Positions 1 to 12,294 of a stretch of 64,000 nt of DNA are shown here, one piece after another. The position numbers were made by a program, and so were the translations under genes. This DNA comes from Rhizophagus irregularis (Eukaryota > Glomeromycota > Glomeromycetes > Glomerales > Glomeraceae). The DNA lies in assembly GCF_026210795.1 (NCBI RefSeq), contig NC_089449.1, positions 2,976,001-3,040,000 on the forward strand. The letters are read 5' to 3'. The notes under the pieces are model-generated. The model had not been told where the DNA came from and did no database searches. It saw only the letters and a list, made by a program, of their open reading frames with translations. Each line of letters starts with the position of its first letter. Positions within the stretch are counted from its first letter, which is position 1.

Positions 1-1726
1 CGCCACAAATAAATATTCGAATATTAATGGTGATATACTTGATATACTTACTACAGTAAGTTTAAAAATTCGGAACTTTCTGAAAGTATATTAAATTAAT
101 ATAATTTTATATTTTTAGTTTAATATAAAGAATAAAATTTATTGCAGATTGATGGACTTTATTGGTAAAAAATGATGGGACCCGTATGCAAATTAATACA
201 ATTGGTACGATTTCCTCTCTGCAAAAAAAAAAACGCGATTAAATACCCTAAATACTTTAAACTTTTCGTAAAAAAAAAGCACATTTTTTTTCATGTACAT
301 GCGGACTAGGCTAATTTACATATTATATTAGAACCGGAGTTTGAAAGATGATGGCATCTATTAAAAATACTAACCTAAAAATTTATCATACTATAACCTT
401 TTAAAGAAACCATGCTGTAAATGCTGCAAATAAGTACATAATTTACATTAACATACATTGCTTAGGGATATTAATATGATTATATATAGTAAAGTTTATG
501 TAAAGTTTATAATAATAAGTTTATAATAAGTTTTGTATGTACCAATTAACAGTTAACTGCCAAAATAGAATCAATGTACGCCCAAAAGCAAACTATGAAT
601 CAAGTACATGCACGACCACAATCTGGTTACACAATTGGTCTGGAGTTGAGATGAATTTTTTTTACGTGGCAAATACGTTTTTAACATCATTAATACTTTC
701 TTTTAACGCACGGTTGCGGTTTAGTAGACATTTGTTTGTTACCACATGTTTAAACCTAAAGTTTATGTCGTACAATTTTAAAGAAGGATTCAATTAATCT
801 AAAAACAGATTTATAAAGTATATATTTAAGGGAATTCTTGAAAGGGGAAATTTTATAAATAAGAAAACGGGAAATTTTTGTATTTGTCGTGGAGGAAAAA
901 AAATAGAAAAAAAGTTCTTTGAAAAGAATTTGTAACTCCAAAATATTTAAAGTTTTCATTTGATAAACTAAAAAGTCATTATAAGAAAATATAGAAAAAT
1001 ATTTATTATTATTATTTATATTTCAAACAGGAGTTCATGACTTCATGTTCTCCAGAATCTTTGTTATCTAAAATATCTGAAACAAAAAAAAAAAAAATGA
1101 TTATTTAAATAATTATAAGGTCACAATGAATAAAATCAATTCTAAAGAAAGAAATTTCCCTAAACCCATTGTAAAAAAAATGCATGATCGACAAAAAAAC
1201 GAGAATATCTAAAAATTCCATTATTTACATATATTACATATATTACATATATTACATATTTACATTGTTTATATTTATAATTGACTTTTTTTACTGATTG
1301 ATAAGGATATATTAATTTGTCAAAAACCTGTTTGTTAAAATCTATTAATAATAATGTAATTTGCTGCGCCTTATTCTAACCAATTTATTTATGTTATATA
1401 TAAAAATGGTCAAATTTCCCAGAAATCTCTTTAGTAAAAAAGATTATCCAAAAAACTAAATCTTAAATTACATTACACAATTATTAAATTTAATTTTTTT
1501 TTTTTTTTGCATTATTAAAAAAAAAATCTGGGAATTTCCTCTGAAAAAAATAATTAATTATTAATCATAGTAATAATTATTAAAAATTTGTCATCGCTAA
1601 AAAATTGACGTAACTCGCGTTTGTAATTATGATATTTGTGTGGGAATTCTTTTTAAATTGTATGAATTATTTATTTGTAATCTATGCTTTTAAAAAGATT
1701 TATACCAGATTTTGTCTTCAAGAAGA
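1..1726. other. AT-rich intergenic region
   Basis: I see no supportable gene here. The open frames are short, low in complexity and lack splice-consistent partners. There are homopolymer A and T runs and a small tandem repeat of a roughly 10-bp TTACATATA-like unit near 1223-1265. The last few hundred bases should contain the promoter of the glutathione transferase gene, but no specific site stands out. Confidence 0.6.
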
Positions 1727-2725
1727 ATGTATAAAATGATCAAGAATTTTAGTTTGGGAACTTTCAAATCATCAAATAATTGGAATAATTATAAATTAAA
1801 CATAATAAATTTGCAAAGAAATTTTTATTTCTCAAAGATGTCCGTTGATATTCAAGCTTATCTTTGGCCTACTCCAAATGGTAAAATAATAATATAAATA
1901 ATTTTTATTATTTTTATTTTATTTCAAATCATATTAAATTATAATTATCCTATTTTTATCCCATAAGGCAAGAAAATTTATGTAGTACTTGAAGAACTTA
2001 ATATCCCTTATGATGTTCGTTTAATCAATATTGGTAAAAATGAACAATTCGCTCCAGAATTCTTAAAAATTTCTCCAAATAATAAAATTCCTGCTATAGT
2101 TGATCAAAATCCTCCAAAAGAATTTGGTGATAGTCCTATTTCTATATTTGAAAGTGCTGCAATTCTTCAATATTTAGCAGATTATAAGAAAGGTGAAGGT
2201 GCTCCAGATTTATATCCAAAAAATCCTCGTGAGAGAGTTAAGGTTAATGAATGGTTGTATTGGCAAATTGCCGGACTTGGACCTATGATGGGACAATCAA
2301 ATCATTTCTCTTCTACAAACATTGATTACGCTAAAGAACGGTAAGAGTTATTTAAGAGTTATTTAAGAGTTATTTATAAAATGATTAATTTAATTAATTT
2401 ATTATTATTTTAAAAAAGTTATTCGAAAGAAGTTGATCGATTACTTGGAGTTATGAATAAACGTCTTGGAGAATACAATTATCTTGCTGGTGATAATTAT
2501 ACAATTGGTTAGTATATAATTTGTAAACTAAATTCGCAAATTAAATTCGTAAACTAAATTCGTAAATTAAATTCTTCAACAGCCGATATCGCATCATACA
2601 CTTGGTTATTATACAGTGACAAGGTAAAAGCAGAAGATACACCTTATCCAAATATAAAGGCATGGTTTGAACGTATTTCTGAGAGACCAGCTGTTAAGAG
2701 AGCAGCTGAAAAAGCAAACTTATAA
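1727..2725 (+). CDS. Ure2/YfcG-like glutathione S-transferase
   Basis: Four exons: 1727-1880, 1968-2340, 2419-2507, 2583-2725. They give 252 aa from the first ATG, or 215 aa from the in-frame ATG at 1838. The N-terminal thioredoxin-like domain has the TPNGKK segment typical of Ure2/YfcG-type enzymes, SPNNKIPAI and the glutathione-binding FESAAIL motif. The C-terminal helical domain ends with the family signature around ADIASYTWLLY and FERISERPAV. Family members conjugate or reduce substrates with glutathione. The 37 residues between the two ATGs are rich in K/R and N and poor in acidic residues, like a mitochondrial presequence, so two products are possible (inference). The 215-aa form matches the usual family length. 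Intron 2 contains direct repeats of AAGAGTTATTT. Confidence 0.9.
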
Positions 2726-4815
2726 AAGTGATATCTTGATATCACGTGAATTCAATACACACATACATCAATAATAATCAGCCTCATAATAATAATCCTA
2801 GGAATAATTGTAAACGAAAGTTCAAAGCAAGGATTAGTGTTATGTTTTATGATCATAAGTCATAACAATAAAATGAATAAATATTATCATTTGAAACTTA
2901 CAATAAATATAATCAATATAATCAAAAGCTATAAATAACATATAATACTTTTTATTAATTAAAGTTATAAAAGTAAAAGATATTGTACATAAAACATGAT
3001 ATCATCATTAATTGATTCCCGTGATATAACGATATACTTATTATTTTATGTGAAAGTATGATATAACAACGATAATATGATATATATTTACCGGAATAAT
3101 ATAATACCCGCCGGACCGAAGAATTTGTGCGCCGTCTTTGATAACGAGCGAAGTGTAATGTAGCTGATATGTCTGATAATAATATCGTAAATATCGTATG
3201 TATGTATCATACGCCAAATAAATACAATATATAATATATCTATTGTTAAAATTTCCTTTTTTTAAGCATATAAACTCAAAAAAGGCTCCATTGTTTCATA
3301 TTCATAATTCATTGCCTAATTTAGGATGAAAAATTTTTCTTGTTTCCTTCTTTTCGAATATTCAAATTAATTGTCAGTTAAATATAGAAAATTGACAGTT
3401 AGTTACAGAAAATTAAAATTTATTTACTATAATTAGAACCAATGATCGTAAATTTTTATTGGTTAAAATGATTTCCTCCTGTAGTCCAAAAAAAGAAGAT
3501 ACTATCAATTGAGACGAAGGTTCGGGTTCCGCGAAATTTTCAATTACCAAATTTCCGGAATTATCGTTATTTAATTAAAGTTAGAAGTATTTATTTCTTT
3601 AAAAAAAAAGAATTAACAAAATATCGCATCAATAATAATTTTTTGTTAATGTCGTGATACTACTTTAAGAGATCATTTCCTAATAATAAAAATGTCTGAC
3701 ATTTTTTAGAAATTCATTTATGACTCTTTGTTGAAGATTCTCGGAAAAATCCGCGGATCAAAATTAAATTAAACGTACATAATAATGTATCTTATGTCAA
3801 ATTTCCTCATATCGATTGTTCTTTTTGAAACATTACGAAACATGGTTCATAATAATTAATTAGGTATAACAAAATAACAATAATTATAATAATGAAATTA
3901 TAATATATAAACAATACCTTAAAAAATAAAACAACCCCCAACATAAGTACAGTATATTCGAAAATGGTAGTACATGTACATAACAAGTCTTAATATATAC
4001 ATAATAAGTATTAAAGACCTCATTTTTTTTTGTTAACTCATTATAATATTACAGGGGATTCAAAAATTGCCAAAATAAACAACTTCAATTATTCAACTTT
4101 TTCTATTTAAATGACGGAAAGTAGAATTATTTTTTTTTTTTCTTTCGACAAAGAAAAAGAAATTTTCCAAAGTCATTATTATTAATAAATTAGTTCGGAA
4201 GATAATTTTGTCCTTTTATTAAACTTCTTTGTTCGTCTTTGTCTTCATTATTTCGTCCAATCAGCTCTCTTAAAAATTTGAAACAAAGAAAATATATAAT
4301 TTCAAATTTTGTAAGCAAAAATAAAAGTAATTGGTTCGTTATCAATGATAATAACCTGAAAAAAAAAATTCCTTAATTTAATAATAATAAAAAAAAAAAA
4401 TAATAAAATATATATAAGTAAAATTTCCCTTTCCTCCAACCCCTTTTCTAAAAAATAAATATTTCTTTATTTTTTTATATTAACATAAAAAGTGTTAAAA
4501 AGGTGTTTAAAAAATTGTATAATCTGGATTATCATTTTTTTAATACTTTTTATTTTAATTTTTATTTTTATTTACCATTTATTTTACATAAGCATTTTTT
4601 CTAATTTGTGAGTAAACATTTATCCGAAATTTTGTAAATTTTTTTGTACTCACGTAAATAGATCTTCTTTCGTAAATATTATTTATAAAAGAACCAAAAA
4701 AAAAAGAGACGTTAAAAATTCAATTCATCCTTTTTTCCCCTCATCTTCCCTCATCCTCCCTTTTCTTTCCTTTTCTTTCCTTTCCTTAAAAGAAAAACAA
4801 ATTTAAGATTAAAAA
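2726..4815. other. intergenic region between GST and beta-lactamase-like gene
   Basis: No gene is supportable. The sequence is AT-rich with many homopolymers. A small patch of higher GC lies near 3105-3165 (CCGCCGGACCGAAG followed by GCGCCGTC). I could not assign it to an RNA or coding feature. Confidence 0.5.
4726..4790 (+). promoter_or_regulatory. CT-rich tract upstream of start codon
   Basis: An almost pure pyrimidine stretch (repeats of CCTTTTCTTTCC type) ends about 25 bp before the ATG at 4816. CT-rich tracts near transcription starts are a known feature of many fungal promoters. The role here is inferred from position. Confidence 0.45.
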
Positions 4816-6216
4816 ATGGGTAATAAATCCTTTCAATCCCCTTCACGTTCATTATTATTACAATTATTTATTCCTCCATTAATCATTTTTTTAATGTATC
4901 AATATATATATTCGGGACCATTCTATCCCTTATCATGTCAGTTATTCAGTTTAAATTGTCCAAAAGCAAGTGATACGCTCACAGGATTTGTTGATCCTGA
5001 ATTTTCAGAGATAAAAAATATTTTTAAAAAAAATATTGAAAGTGGATCAGAAATTGGAGCAAGCGTTACAATTTATTATAATGATAAGATTATAGCAGAT
5101 TTATCTGGTGGAATTGCAGATTGGAATACTGGTAAATTATATGATAAAGATACTTTACAATTAGTATTTAGTAGTACTAAAGTATTAACCAGTTTAGTAG
5201 TTGCTAAATTTGTTGAAAAAGGAATTCTTGATTATGATGAAAAAATTTCTACTTATTGGCCAGAATTTGCTCAAGGAAATAAAGAAAATGTTACTTTAAG
5301 TCATTTAATGACTCATAGTGCTGGTGTTGGTTGGTTTGATAATTATTTAACAAAAATAGATGACCTTTCGGATTTGGATTCTTTCTCGAAAATTCTTGAA
5401 TCTCAACCTCATAATTTTGGTGGTGTTCCTAAAAGATCTTATCATGCATGTACAAGAGGTTATTATTTAAATGAAATTATACGTCGTGTAGATTCAAATC
5501 ATCGTACTATTGGACAAATCGTACAAGAGGAAATTATGCCAACTTATGATATTGAATTTTATTATTCTACACCTGAAGATATTTATAATTCAAGAGTAGC
5601 TCAAATTTATTCTTATCCTATACCAAGACTTTTACCCAAATTATTTTTACCTAAATGGTTAATTATGAATCCTGTACATCATATGTTCCATAAAATGTTT
5701 GATCCAAATACTCCAACTTATAAAACTTTGGTATCTTCATGTCCTAATCAAGCACAACCAAAAGATTGGAATGCAATAGATATGCTTAAAGTTGAAGGTC
5801 CTTCTTATAGTGGTATAACAAATTCACGTAGTATGGCAAAATTAGCTGCTATAATGGCGAATAATGGTAAACCTCTTCCTGAAAATGAAGGTGTTGAACC
5901 TATACTTTTAAATAATGATACTTTGAAAAAATTTCTTGAAGAGGATTCATCAGAATCTGATATTTCTATATTAGAAGATATTACCATGTCTAAGGGTGGA
6001 ATTGGTATTTTCCGTCTCAAGGGTATTGATGATTATGAATTTTTAGGTTGGGGTGGTTCAGGTGGTAGTTTATTTTTATGGAATGTAGAATTAAAAATTG
6101 GTTTCGCTTATTGTATGAATGCTTTTCATACCGCTCTCTTAGGTGATGAAAGAAGTTTAGCTATGTTAAAAGAAACTGTTAATACTGTTTTACGTTTAAA
6201 AAATATTAAAGAGTAA
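4816..6216 (+). CDS. serine beta-lactamase-like hydrolase, membrane-anchored
   Basis: A single-exon gene of 466 aa. A hydrophobic segment at about residues 12-34 is probably a signal anchor, which would put the catalytic domain in the lumen or outside the cell. The class C beta-lactamase/esterase fold is indicated by the SxxK motif SSTK (S119, K122). A YHACTRGYYLNEIIRRVD block stands in place of the bacterial YxN motif, as in eukaryotic LACTB-like proteins. A glycine-rich GWGGSGG stretch sits near the end, where the third motif lies. HLMTHSAG after the SxxK helix is also typical. Such proteins are serine hydrolases or peptidases; the substrate cannot be told from sequence. Having no intron is unusual here, since nearly all neighbours have several. 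The start is the only upstream ATG and lies just after the CT-rich tract. Confidence 0.88.
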   Translation: MGNKSFQSPSRSLLLQLFIPPLIIFLMYQYIYSGPFYPLSCQLFSLNCPKASDTLTGFVDPEFSEIKNIFKKNIESGSEIGASVTIYYNDKIIADLSGGIADWNTGKLYDKDTLQLVFSSTKVLTSLVVAKFVEKGILDYDEKISTYWPEFAQGNKENVTLSHLMTHSAGVGWFDNYLTKIDDLSDLDSFSKILESQPHNFGGVPKRSYHACTRGYYLNEIIRRVDSNHRTIGQIVQEEIMPTYDIEFYYSTPEDIYNSRVAQIYSYPIPRLLPKLFLPKWLIMNPVHHMFHKMFDPNTPTYKTLVSSCPNQAQPKDWNAIDMLKVEGPSYSGITNSRSMAKLAAIMANNGKPLPENEGVEPILLNNDTLKKFLEEDSSESDISILEDITMSKGGIGIFRLKGIDDYEFLGWGGSGGSLFLWNVELKIGFAYCMNAFHTALLGDERSLAMLKETVNTVLRLKNIKE

Positions 6217-7194
6217 TGACGCGTATTTTTTTTAAAATATTTATACATAGATTAATAATATACATATACCGTATATATATATATATTTTACATAAAGATT
6301 ATATGATATACATTTTTGCATTCGCATTTGTATAATATTTGCACATTCCTTCTTCATTCTTCTTCAACTTCATTAAAAAAAAAACGCGTCATAATTTTTT
6401 TCCATGATATTGTATATTGATATTATAGTTCATTCATTCATATATTATAGTTCATTCATATGATTGAAAATTAATTATATGTTAAAATTGATAAATTTCT
6501 ATATTTGTTTTAATTAAATAAAGTTCATACTTCATGATTGGTAAAAAAAGTATCATGGCAATGAGAAATTTAAATTTTGTTTACAAATTTACATTTTCCG
6601 CCAAAATGTGTGCCAAAAATGTATTAATTATTTGATTTTATAATTGGTTTGAAAATAGTTGCGGCTAATGCCACAGCAGATTGATTACCATTGGCCATTG
6701 GCGGATTGGCCAATATAAATAATAAATCAGAATTTGTGTATTATTTGTTAGTAATTATAATTTAATAATTTATTTTTTCATTTAATTTCATCTAGATGTT
6801 GTAAAATTCTTTCGTAAAATCTAATTTCATTTAAAAACAATGTTCAAATTGTGAAAAAAAGGCATATTATTTGAAAAATTCGTATTTATTCCGTATTAAT
6901 AAGATCTTTTGATTCTTGTATCACTAAAAGATCAATAAAAAATTCATCGGTGCATATCTTTTTTTTCGATATACTTACGTTGTAGTCATGTTTCATTCTT
7001 ACCTTTTTTAGAATTTTGGATAATATTTTCGTCATCTCGTGAAATGTTGCTGAGTCAGGGAAATCAGTAATTCGCATCACGAGAACATGTTAATCCATCA
7101 AAATTTTTTTTTTTTTTAAAAAAAAATATAAGCATCAAACTTTGAATATTCTCTGCGCGGTACTTCTTAAACGACTTTTAAAATAACTACCACC
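6217..7194. other. intergenic region upstream of first b5-dehydrogenase gene
   Basis: No gene is supportable. A purine-rich open frame on minus (6886-7080) has no family features. The stretch contains the CCAAT/TATA-like cluster described separately and a poly-T/poly-A hairpin-like tract at about 7105-7127. Confidence 0.5.
6688..6720 (+). promoter_or_regulatory. clustered CCAAT boxes next to a TATA-like motif
   Basis: Three copies of ATTGG, one of them palindromic (ATTGGCCAAT), are followed directly by ATATAAAT. CCAAT boxes are bound by the HAP/CBC complex in fungi. The cluster lies about 480 bp before the first b5-dehydrogenase gene. Similar CTGATTGG motifs occur before the second and third copies, so a shared regulator is plausible (inference). 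Confidence 0.4.
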
Positions 7195-9131
7195 ATGTCT
7201 AAACGTATAACTGCCGACGAAGTTGCTCAACATAATACTGAAGGTTCCATTTGGATCATTGTTCATGACAAAGTATTCGATGTAACAAACTTTTTAAATG
7301 AACACCCCGGTGGAAAAAAAGTTTTATTAAAGGTTGCTGGTACAGATGCAACTAAACAATTTGATAATTTTCATAATTTGGGTATTTTGGAAAAATATGC
7401 TCAATTACAAATTGGTGAAGTTGGTTCTTCTCAAGAGGAAACTTCAAATGAAGCTGCCTCAGGTGAAGGTCCATTTGGTGACCTCGTACCTTTTGGCGAT
7501 CCTTATTGGTATCAAGACTTCTACTCCCCATATTATAATGATTCTCATCGTCGTGTAAGAGCTGAAGTACGTAAATTTGTTGAAGCAGAAATTATGCCTT
7601 ATGCTTATGAATGGGATGAAGCTAAAAAGATTCCACAAGAACTTTTTATAAAAGCCGGTAAAGCCGGTATCTTACCAGGTGTTTGTGGTGCTCCTTGGCC
7701 TACAAAGTGGGTATAAATCATATAATGAGGATCAACATGTCTCTCATTCATCACGTGTTTAACATACATCATTGAATTCGGTTCAATTCATTAATTAATT
7801 TATCCTCATTTTTTTTCATTTAATTAGTTATACTGATATTAGACCTATTGGTGGAGTAAAACCTGAAGATTTTGATCATTTTCATGAATTTATCATTAGT
7901 GATGAATTAGCTCGTTGTGGATCCGGTGGGGTCTTATGGGGTTTGACTGGTGGTAAGTGTTTAATAACATGTTCGTTCGTTATTTTATTCATTATTTTTA
8001 TTTTATAAATAATAATTAAAATTTTTTTTTTAAAAATTTATACAAGGTTTGGGTATTGGGCTTCCACCAATTCTTAAATTTGGTTCAGAGGAAATAAAGA
8101 GAAGAGTTGCTCCAGGATGTCTTAATGGAACAAAAAATATTTGTCTTGCTATCACAGAACCATATGCTGGATCTGATGTTGCAAATCTTAAAACAGAAGC
8201 CAAACTTTCTGATGATGGTCAATATTATATTGTTAATGGTGAAAAGAAATGGATTACTAATGGTGTCTTTGCCGATTATTTCACTGTCGCTGTTCGTACT
8301 GGAGGTCCTGGTATGGGTGGTGTTTCCCTTTTACTGATTGAGAGAGATATGCCTGGTGTAAAGACTCGTCAAATGTTATGTTCTGGTGTATGGGCTTCAG
8401 GTACTTCTTACATCACATTTGAAGATGTAAAAGTGCCAAAATCTAATCTTATCGGTAAAGAGAATGGAGGTTTCAAGGTAAATAGTTGAAAAAAATTAAT
8501 TTTTAATATGATCATTATATAACATATTTATTTATTCATTTATTTAATTTCTTTTTAGTGTATTATGCATAATTTCAATCATGAACGTATGGGAATTGTA
8601 ATTCAAGCAACCCGTTTCGCTCGTGTTTGTTATGAAGAAGCCATGAAATATGCTCATAAACGTAAGACATTTGGTAAAAAACTTGTTGAACACGATGTTA
8701 TTCGTAACAAACTTGCCCATATGGCACGTCAAATTGAAGCTACACATGCATGGATGGAGTCATTAATTTATCAAACAAATCACATGTCTGGAACTGAAGC
8801 TATGACAAGACTTGGTGGTCCAATTGCTTTATTAAAAGCACAATCAACGCAAACCTTTGAATATTGTGCTCGTGAAGCTGCACAAATCTTTGGTGGTTTG
8901 GCTTATTCACGTGGAGGGTAAGTCATCAACGTTGCTTTTTTTTTTAACATTAATTTGACTCTAATTTGATCAAAATTTCTTATATAATATTATAGTCAAG
9001 GTGAAAAAGTTGAACGTTTATATCGTGAAGTACGCGCTTATGCTATTCCTGGTGGTTCAGAGGAGATTATGCTTGATCTTGGTATTAGACAATCTCTTAA
9101 AGTTGCACAATTCTATGGTGCTAAACTTTAG
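7195..9131 (+). CDS. cytochrome b5-acyl-CoA dehydrogenase fusion, copy 1
   Basis: Five exons: 7195-7706, 7828-7952, 8047-8477, 8559-8917, 8996-9131. The product is 520 aa. Residues 1-75 are a cytochrome b5 domain with the EHPGG haem motif (H37) and the second haem ligand H60. The rest is an acyl-CoA dehydrogenase with the FAD-contact ITEPYAGSD and KKWITNG blocks. The catalytic glutamate is placed as in long-chain and isovaleryl enzymes (FNHERM). The medium-chain position is glycine (IPGGSEEIM). The C-terminus GAKL is a type 1 peroxisomal targeting signal. The enzyme should oxidise acyl-CoA to enoyl-CoA, with the b5 domain as a possible built-in electron acceptor (inference). Intron 1 uses a GTGGGT donor; continuing past it hits a stop at once. 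First member of a tandem triplet. Confidence 0.92.
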
Positions 9132-10359
9132 ATTATTAAATTTATGTTTTTGAATTAATAACGAATAATCAATTATAACGAGCCAATTTTTAATTGTTAA
9201 ATAATTTATGTAGAATTAAATTATTATTATGTATTTAAATAGAGGCTCAACCTTTTATATGTATATTTTTTTTTTTTAGTTAAGAAACAATCATGAATTT
9301 AGCAATGAAAAACCAAAGAATACGCTAAAAATTATTCAAAGATCTAATAATACTTGTTATTATAATATATCACAAATTAAGAATAATAAATTATTTCCTT
9401 TTTAGAATGGGTTGTGTTACCTTATTGTTTATCGACCTAAATTTTTAATTTTTATCCTGCAGATCATTATTAATATAATGAAATATGGTATGGGTAAATC
9501 AAACCATCCCTTTGATCTCTTCCAAACAAAATAATTTAAACAAGATAATTTATAACTTCCGATAGAGATCAACCATTTCAACATCTTAATTATTAACCAA
9601 ATTTCATTGAGGGAAGTGCTTGAGTATGTCCCTAAATCAATTAATTCATATTTCCATTAAATTGATTGTTAAATATAAAAAATAACGTAATATGTCACAT
9701 TTTCCAAGACTTCCTATTTAGACGTGAACAATTACCTGTTGGTGTCACAATATATGCCAAATCCATTATATAGTGAGAGAAGTAAACATGAATAAGGACG
9801 TTTGGTTTATTGAATAATCTGATTGGCTAAAAATATCGAGTGTAATGATCAGTCAACAAACTATAGACCATCACCGGTAAAATGGGCTAAAATTTTCTGC
9901 GGTATTTTAATGATGACAAAATATGACAAATAAAATTTCCTCAAAAATTATTTGATCGGACGGGTCGTGTGAATATTTACAATGACCATGTGATGATGAC
10001 CTTATTTAATATATTAATTAATGGCTAATGAGTGATCTGATTGGTCAAAAAAAAAAAATCATTCCTATCAATGGAATATTTAATAAATCCGAAATGAACC
10101 TTTTCTTGGTGACAATTATCAATTAGTATAACAAAAATGAATTCTCAACAAGAAAAATTATAAATAAATATTGGAGAATTTAATACAAATATGTATTGCT
10201 TTTAACTTTTACTCAAGTTGCTTAAAATTTTATGTCAAAACTATCAAAAAGGAATTCTCGAACTTATTGATCTCCCACACACAATAATAATCTGATTCAG
10301 ACCAACCAATCATCTTTCTAGAGATCATCAATTTTTCGGAACTTTTTTAAACAACTACC
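9132..10359. repeat. duplicated spacer between copies 1 and 2
   Basis: No gene. This spacer is homologous to 12295-13639. The 3' flank after each stop (ATTATTAAATT..., then a shared AATAACGAATAATCAAT stretch) and the 5' flank before the next start (ACCAACCAATCATCTTT, ATCATCAATTTTT) are in the same order. The central part, about 9476-9702, is in the opposite orientation relative to its counterpart at about 12589-12831. CTGATTGG (reverse CCAAT) motifs at 9819-9834 and 10037-10050 lie before copy 2. Confidence 0.8.
9819..10050 (+). promoter_or_regulatory. paired reverse-CCAAT motifs upstream of copy 2
   Basis: CTGATTGGCTAAAAAT at 9819 and CTGATTGGTCAAAA at 10037 share a core, and they recur before copy 3 as GATTGGCAAAAAA (12955) and CTGATTGGCCAAAA (13135). 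The repeat of both sites, the ATATCGAGTGTAATGATCA segment beside the first, and their spacing suggest a duplicated promoter. A HAP/CBC role is inference. Confidence 0.4.
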
Positions 10360-12294
10360 ATGTCTAAACGTATAACTGCCGACGAAGTTGGGCAACATAA
10401 TACTGAAAATTCCATCTGGATTATTGTTCACGACAAAGTATTTGATGTAACAAACTTTTTAAATGAACACCCCGGTGGAAAAAAGGTTTTATTAAAGGTT
10501 GCTGGTACAGATGCAACTAAACAATTTGATAATTTTCATAATTTGGGTATTTTGGAAAAATATGCTCAATTACAAATTGGTGAAGTTGGCTCTTCTCAAG
10601 AGGAAGTTTCAAATGAAGCTGCTTCAGGTGAAGGTCCATTTGGTGACCTTGTACCTTTTGGTGATCCTTATTGGTATCAAGACTTCTACTCTCCATATTA
10701 TAATGATTCTCATCGTCGTGTAAGAGCTGCTGTACGTAAATTTGTTGAGACAGAAATTATGCCTTATACTTTTGAATGGGATGAAGCTAAAAAGATTCCA
10801 AAAGAACTTTTTATAAAAACTGGTAAAGCCGGTATCTTAGCGGGTATTTGTGGTACTCCATGGCCTGAAAAGTGGGTATATCCATATAATGGGGAATTGT
10901 CAGATCAACACGTCTCTTGTATCACGTGTTTTATACATCATTAAATTCGGTCAATACATTAATTATATCATTTCATTTAATTAGATATACTGATGTTAAA
11001 CCTATTGCCGGAGTAAGTATCGAAGAATATGATAATTTTCACGAATTTATCATATGTGATGAATTAAGTCGTTGCGGAGCTGGTGGGACATTGTGGGGTT
11101 TATTTGGTGGTAAATGTTTATTATACGTTCTTTATTATTCATTATTCATATTTTACAATAAAATTGTTAATAAGAAAAAGGATTTTTTTTTTTTAATTTA
11201 TACAAGGTTTGACCATTGGGCTTCCACCAATTCTTAAATTTGGTTCAGAGGAATTAAAGAGAAGAGTTGCTCCAGGATGTCTTAATGGAACCAAAAATAT
11301 TTGTCTTGCTATCACAGAACCATATGCTGGGTCTGATGTTGCAAATCTTAAAACAGAAGCCAAACTTTCTGATGATGGACAATATTATATTGTTAATGGT
11401 GAAAAGAAATGGATTACTAATGGTGTTTTTTCCGACTATTTTACTGTCGCCGTTCGTACTGGAGGTCCTGGTATGGGTGGTGTTTCCCTTTTACTGATTG
11501 AGAGAGATATGCCTGGTGTAAAGACCCGTCAAATGTTATGTTCTGGTGTATGGGCTTCAGGTACTTCTTACATCACATTTGAAGATGTAAAAGTGCCAAA
11601 GTCTAATCTTATCGGTAAAGAGAATGGAGGTTTCAAGGTAAAATAGTTGAAAAAATTAATTTTTAATATGATCAGTATATAACATATTTATTTATTCATT
11701 TATTTAATTTTTCTTTTAGTGTATTATGCATAATTTCAATCATGAACGTATGGGTATTGCAGTTCAAGCGAACCGTCTCGCTCGTGTTTGTTATGAGGAA
11801 GCCATGAAATATGCTAATAAACGTAAGACATTTGGTAAAAAACTTGTTGAACACGATGTTATTCGTAACAAACTTGCCCATATGGCACGTCAAATTGAGG
11901 CAACACATGCATGGATGGAGTCATTAATTTATCAAACATGCCGTATGTCTGAAACTGAAGCTATGGCAAGACTTGGTGGACCAATTGCTTTATTAAAAGC
12001 ACAAACAACGCAAACCTTAGAATATTGTGCTCGTGAAGCTGCTCAAATCTTTGGTGGTTTGGCTTATACACGTGGAGGGTAAGTCATCAACGTACTTTTT
12101 TTTTTAATATTAATTTGACTCTAATTTGATCAAAATTCTTGTATAATAAATACTACAGTCAAGGTGAAAAGGTTGAACGTTTATATCGTGAAGTACGCGC
12201 TTATGCTATTCCTGGTGGTTCAGAAGAGATTATGCTTGATCTTGGTATTAGACAATCTCTTAAAGTTGCAAAATCCCATGGTGCCAAACTTTAG
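10360..12294 (+). CDS. cytochrome b5-acyl-CoA dehydrogenase fusion, copy 2
   Basis: Exons 10360-10871, 10985-11109, 11207-11637, 11720-12078, 12159-12294 have exactly the same lengths as in copies 1 and 3. The product is 520 aa. Haem ligands, FAD motifs, the FNHERM catalytic glutamate and the C-terminal AKL are all kept. Differences cluster after the b5 linker: GILAGICGTPWP replaces [12 protein letters not shown], and CGAGGTLWGLFGG replaces [13 protein letters not shown]. These lie in the N-terminal helical part of the dehydrogenase, so substrate range could differ between copies (inference). Reading through intron 1 stays open for about 20 codons, so intron retention would give a short b5-only product. 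Confidence 0.92.
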
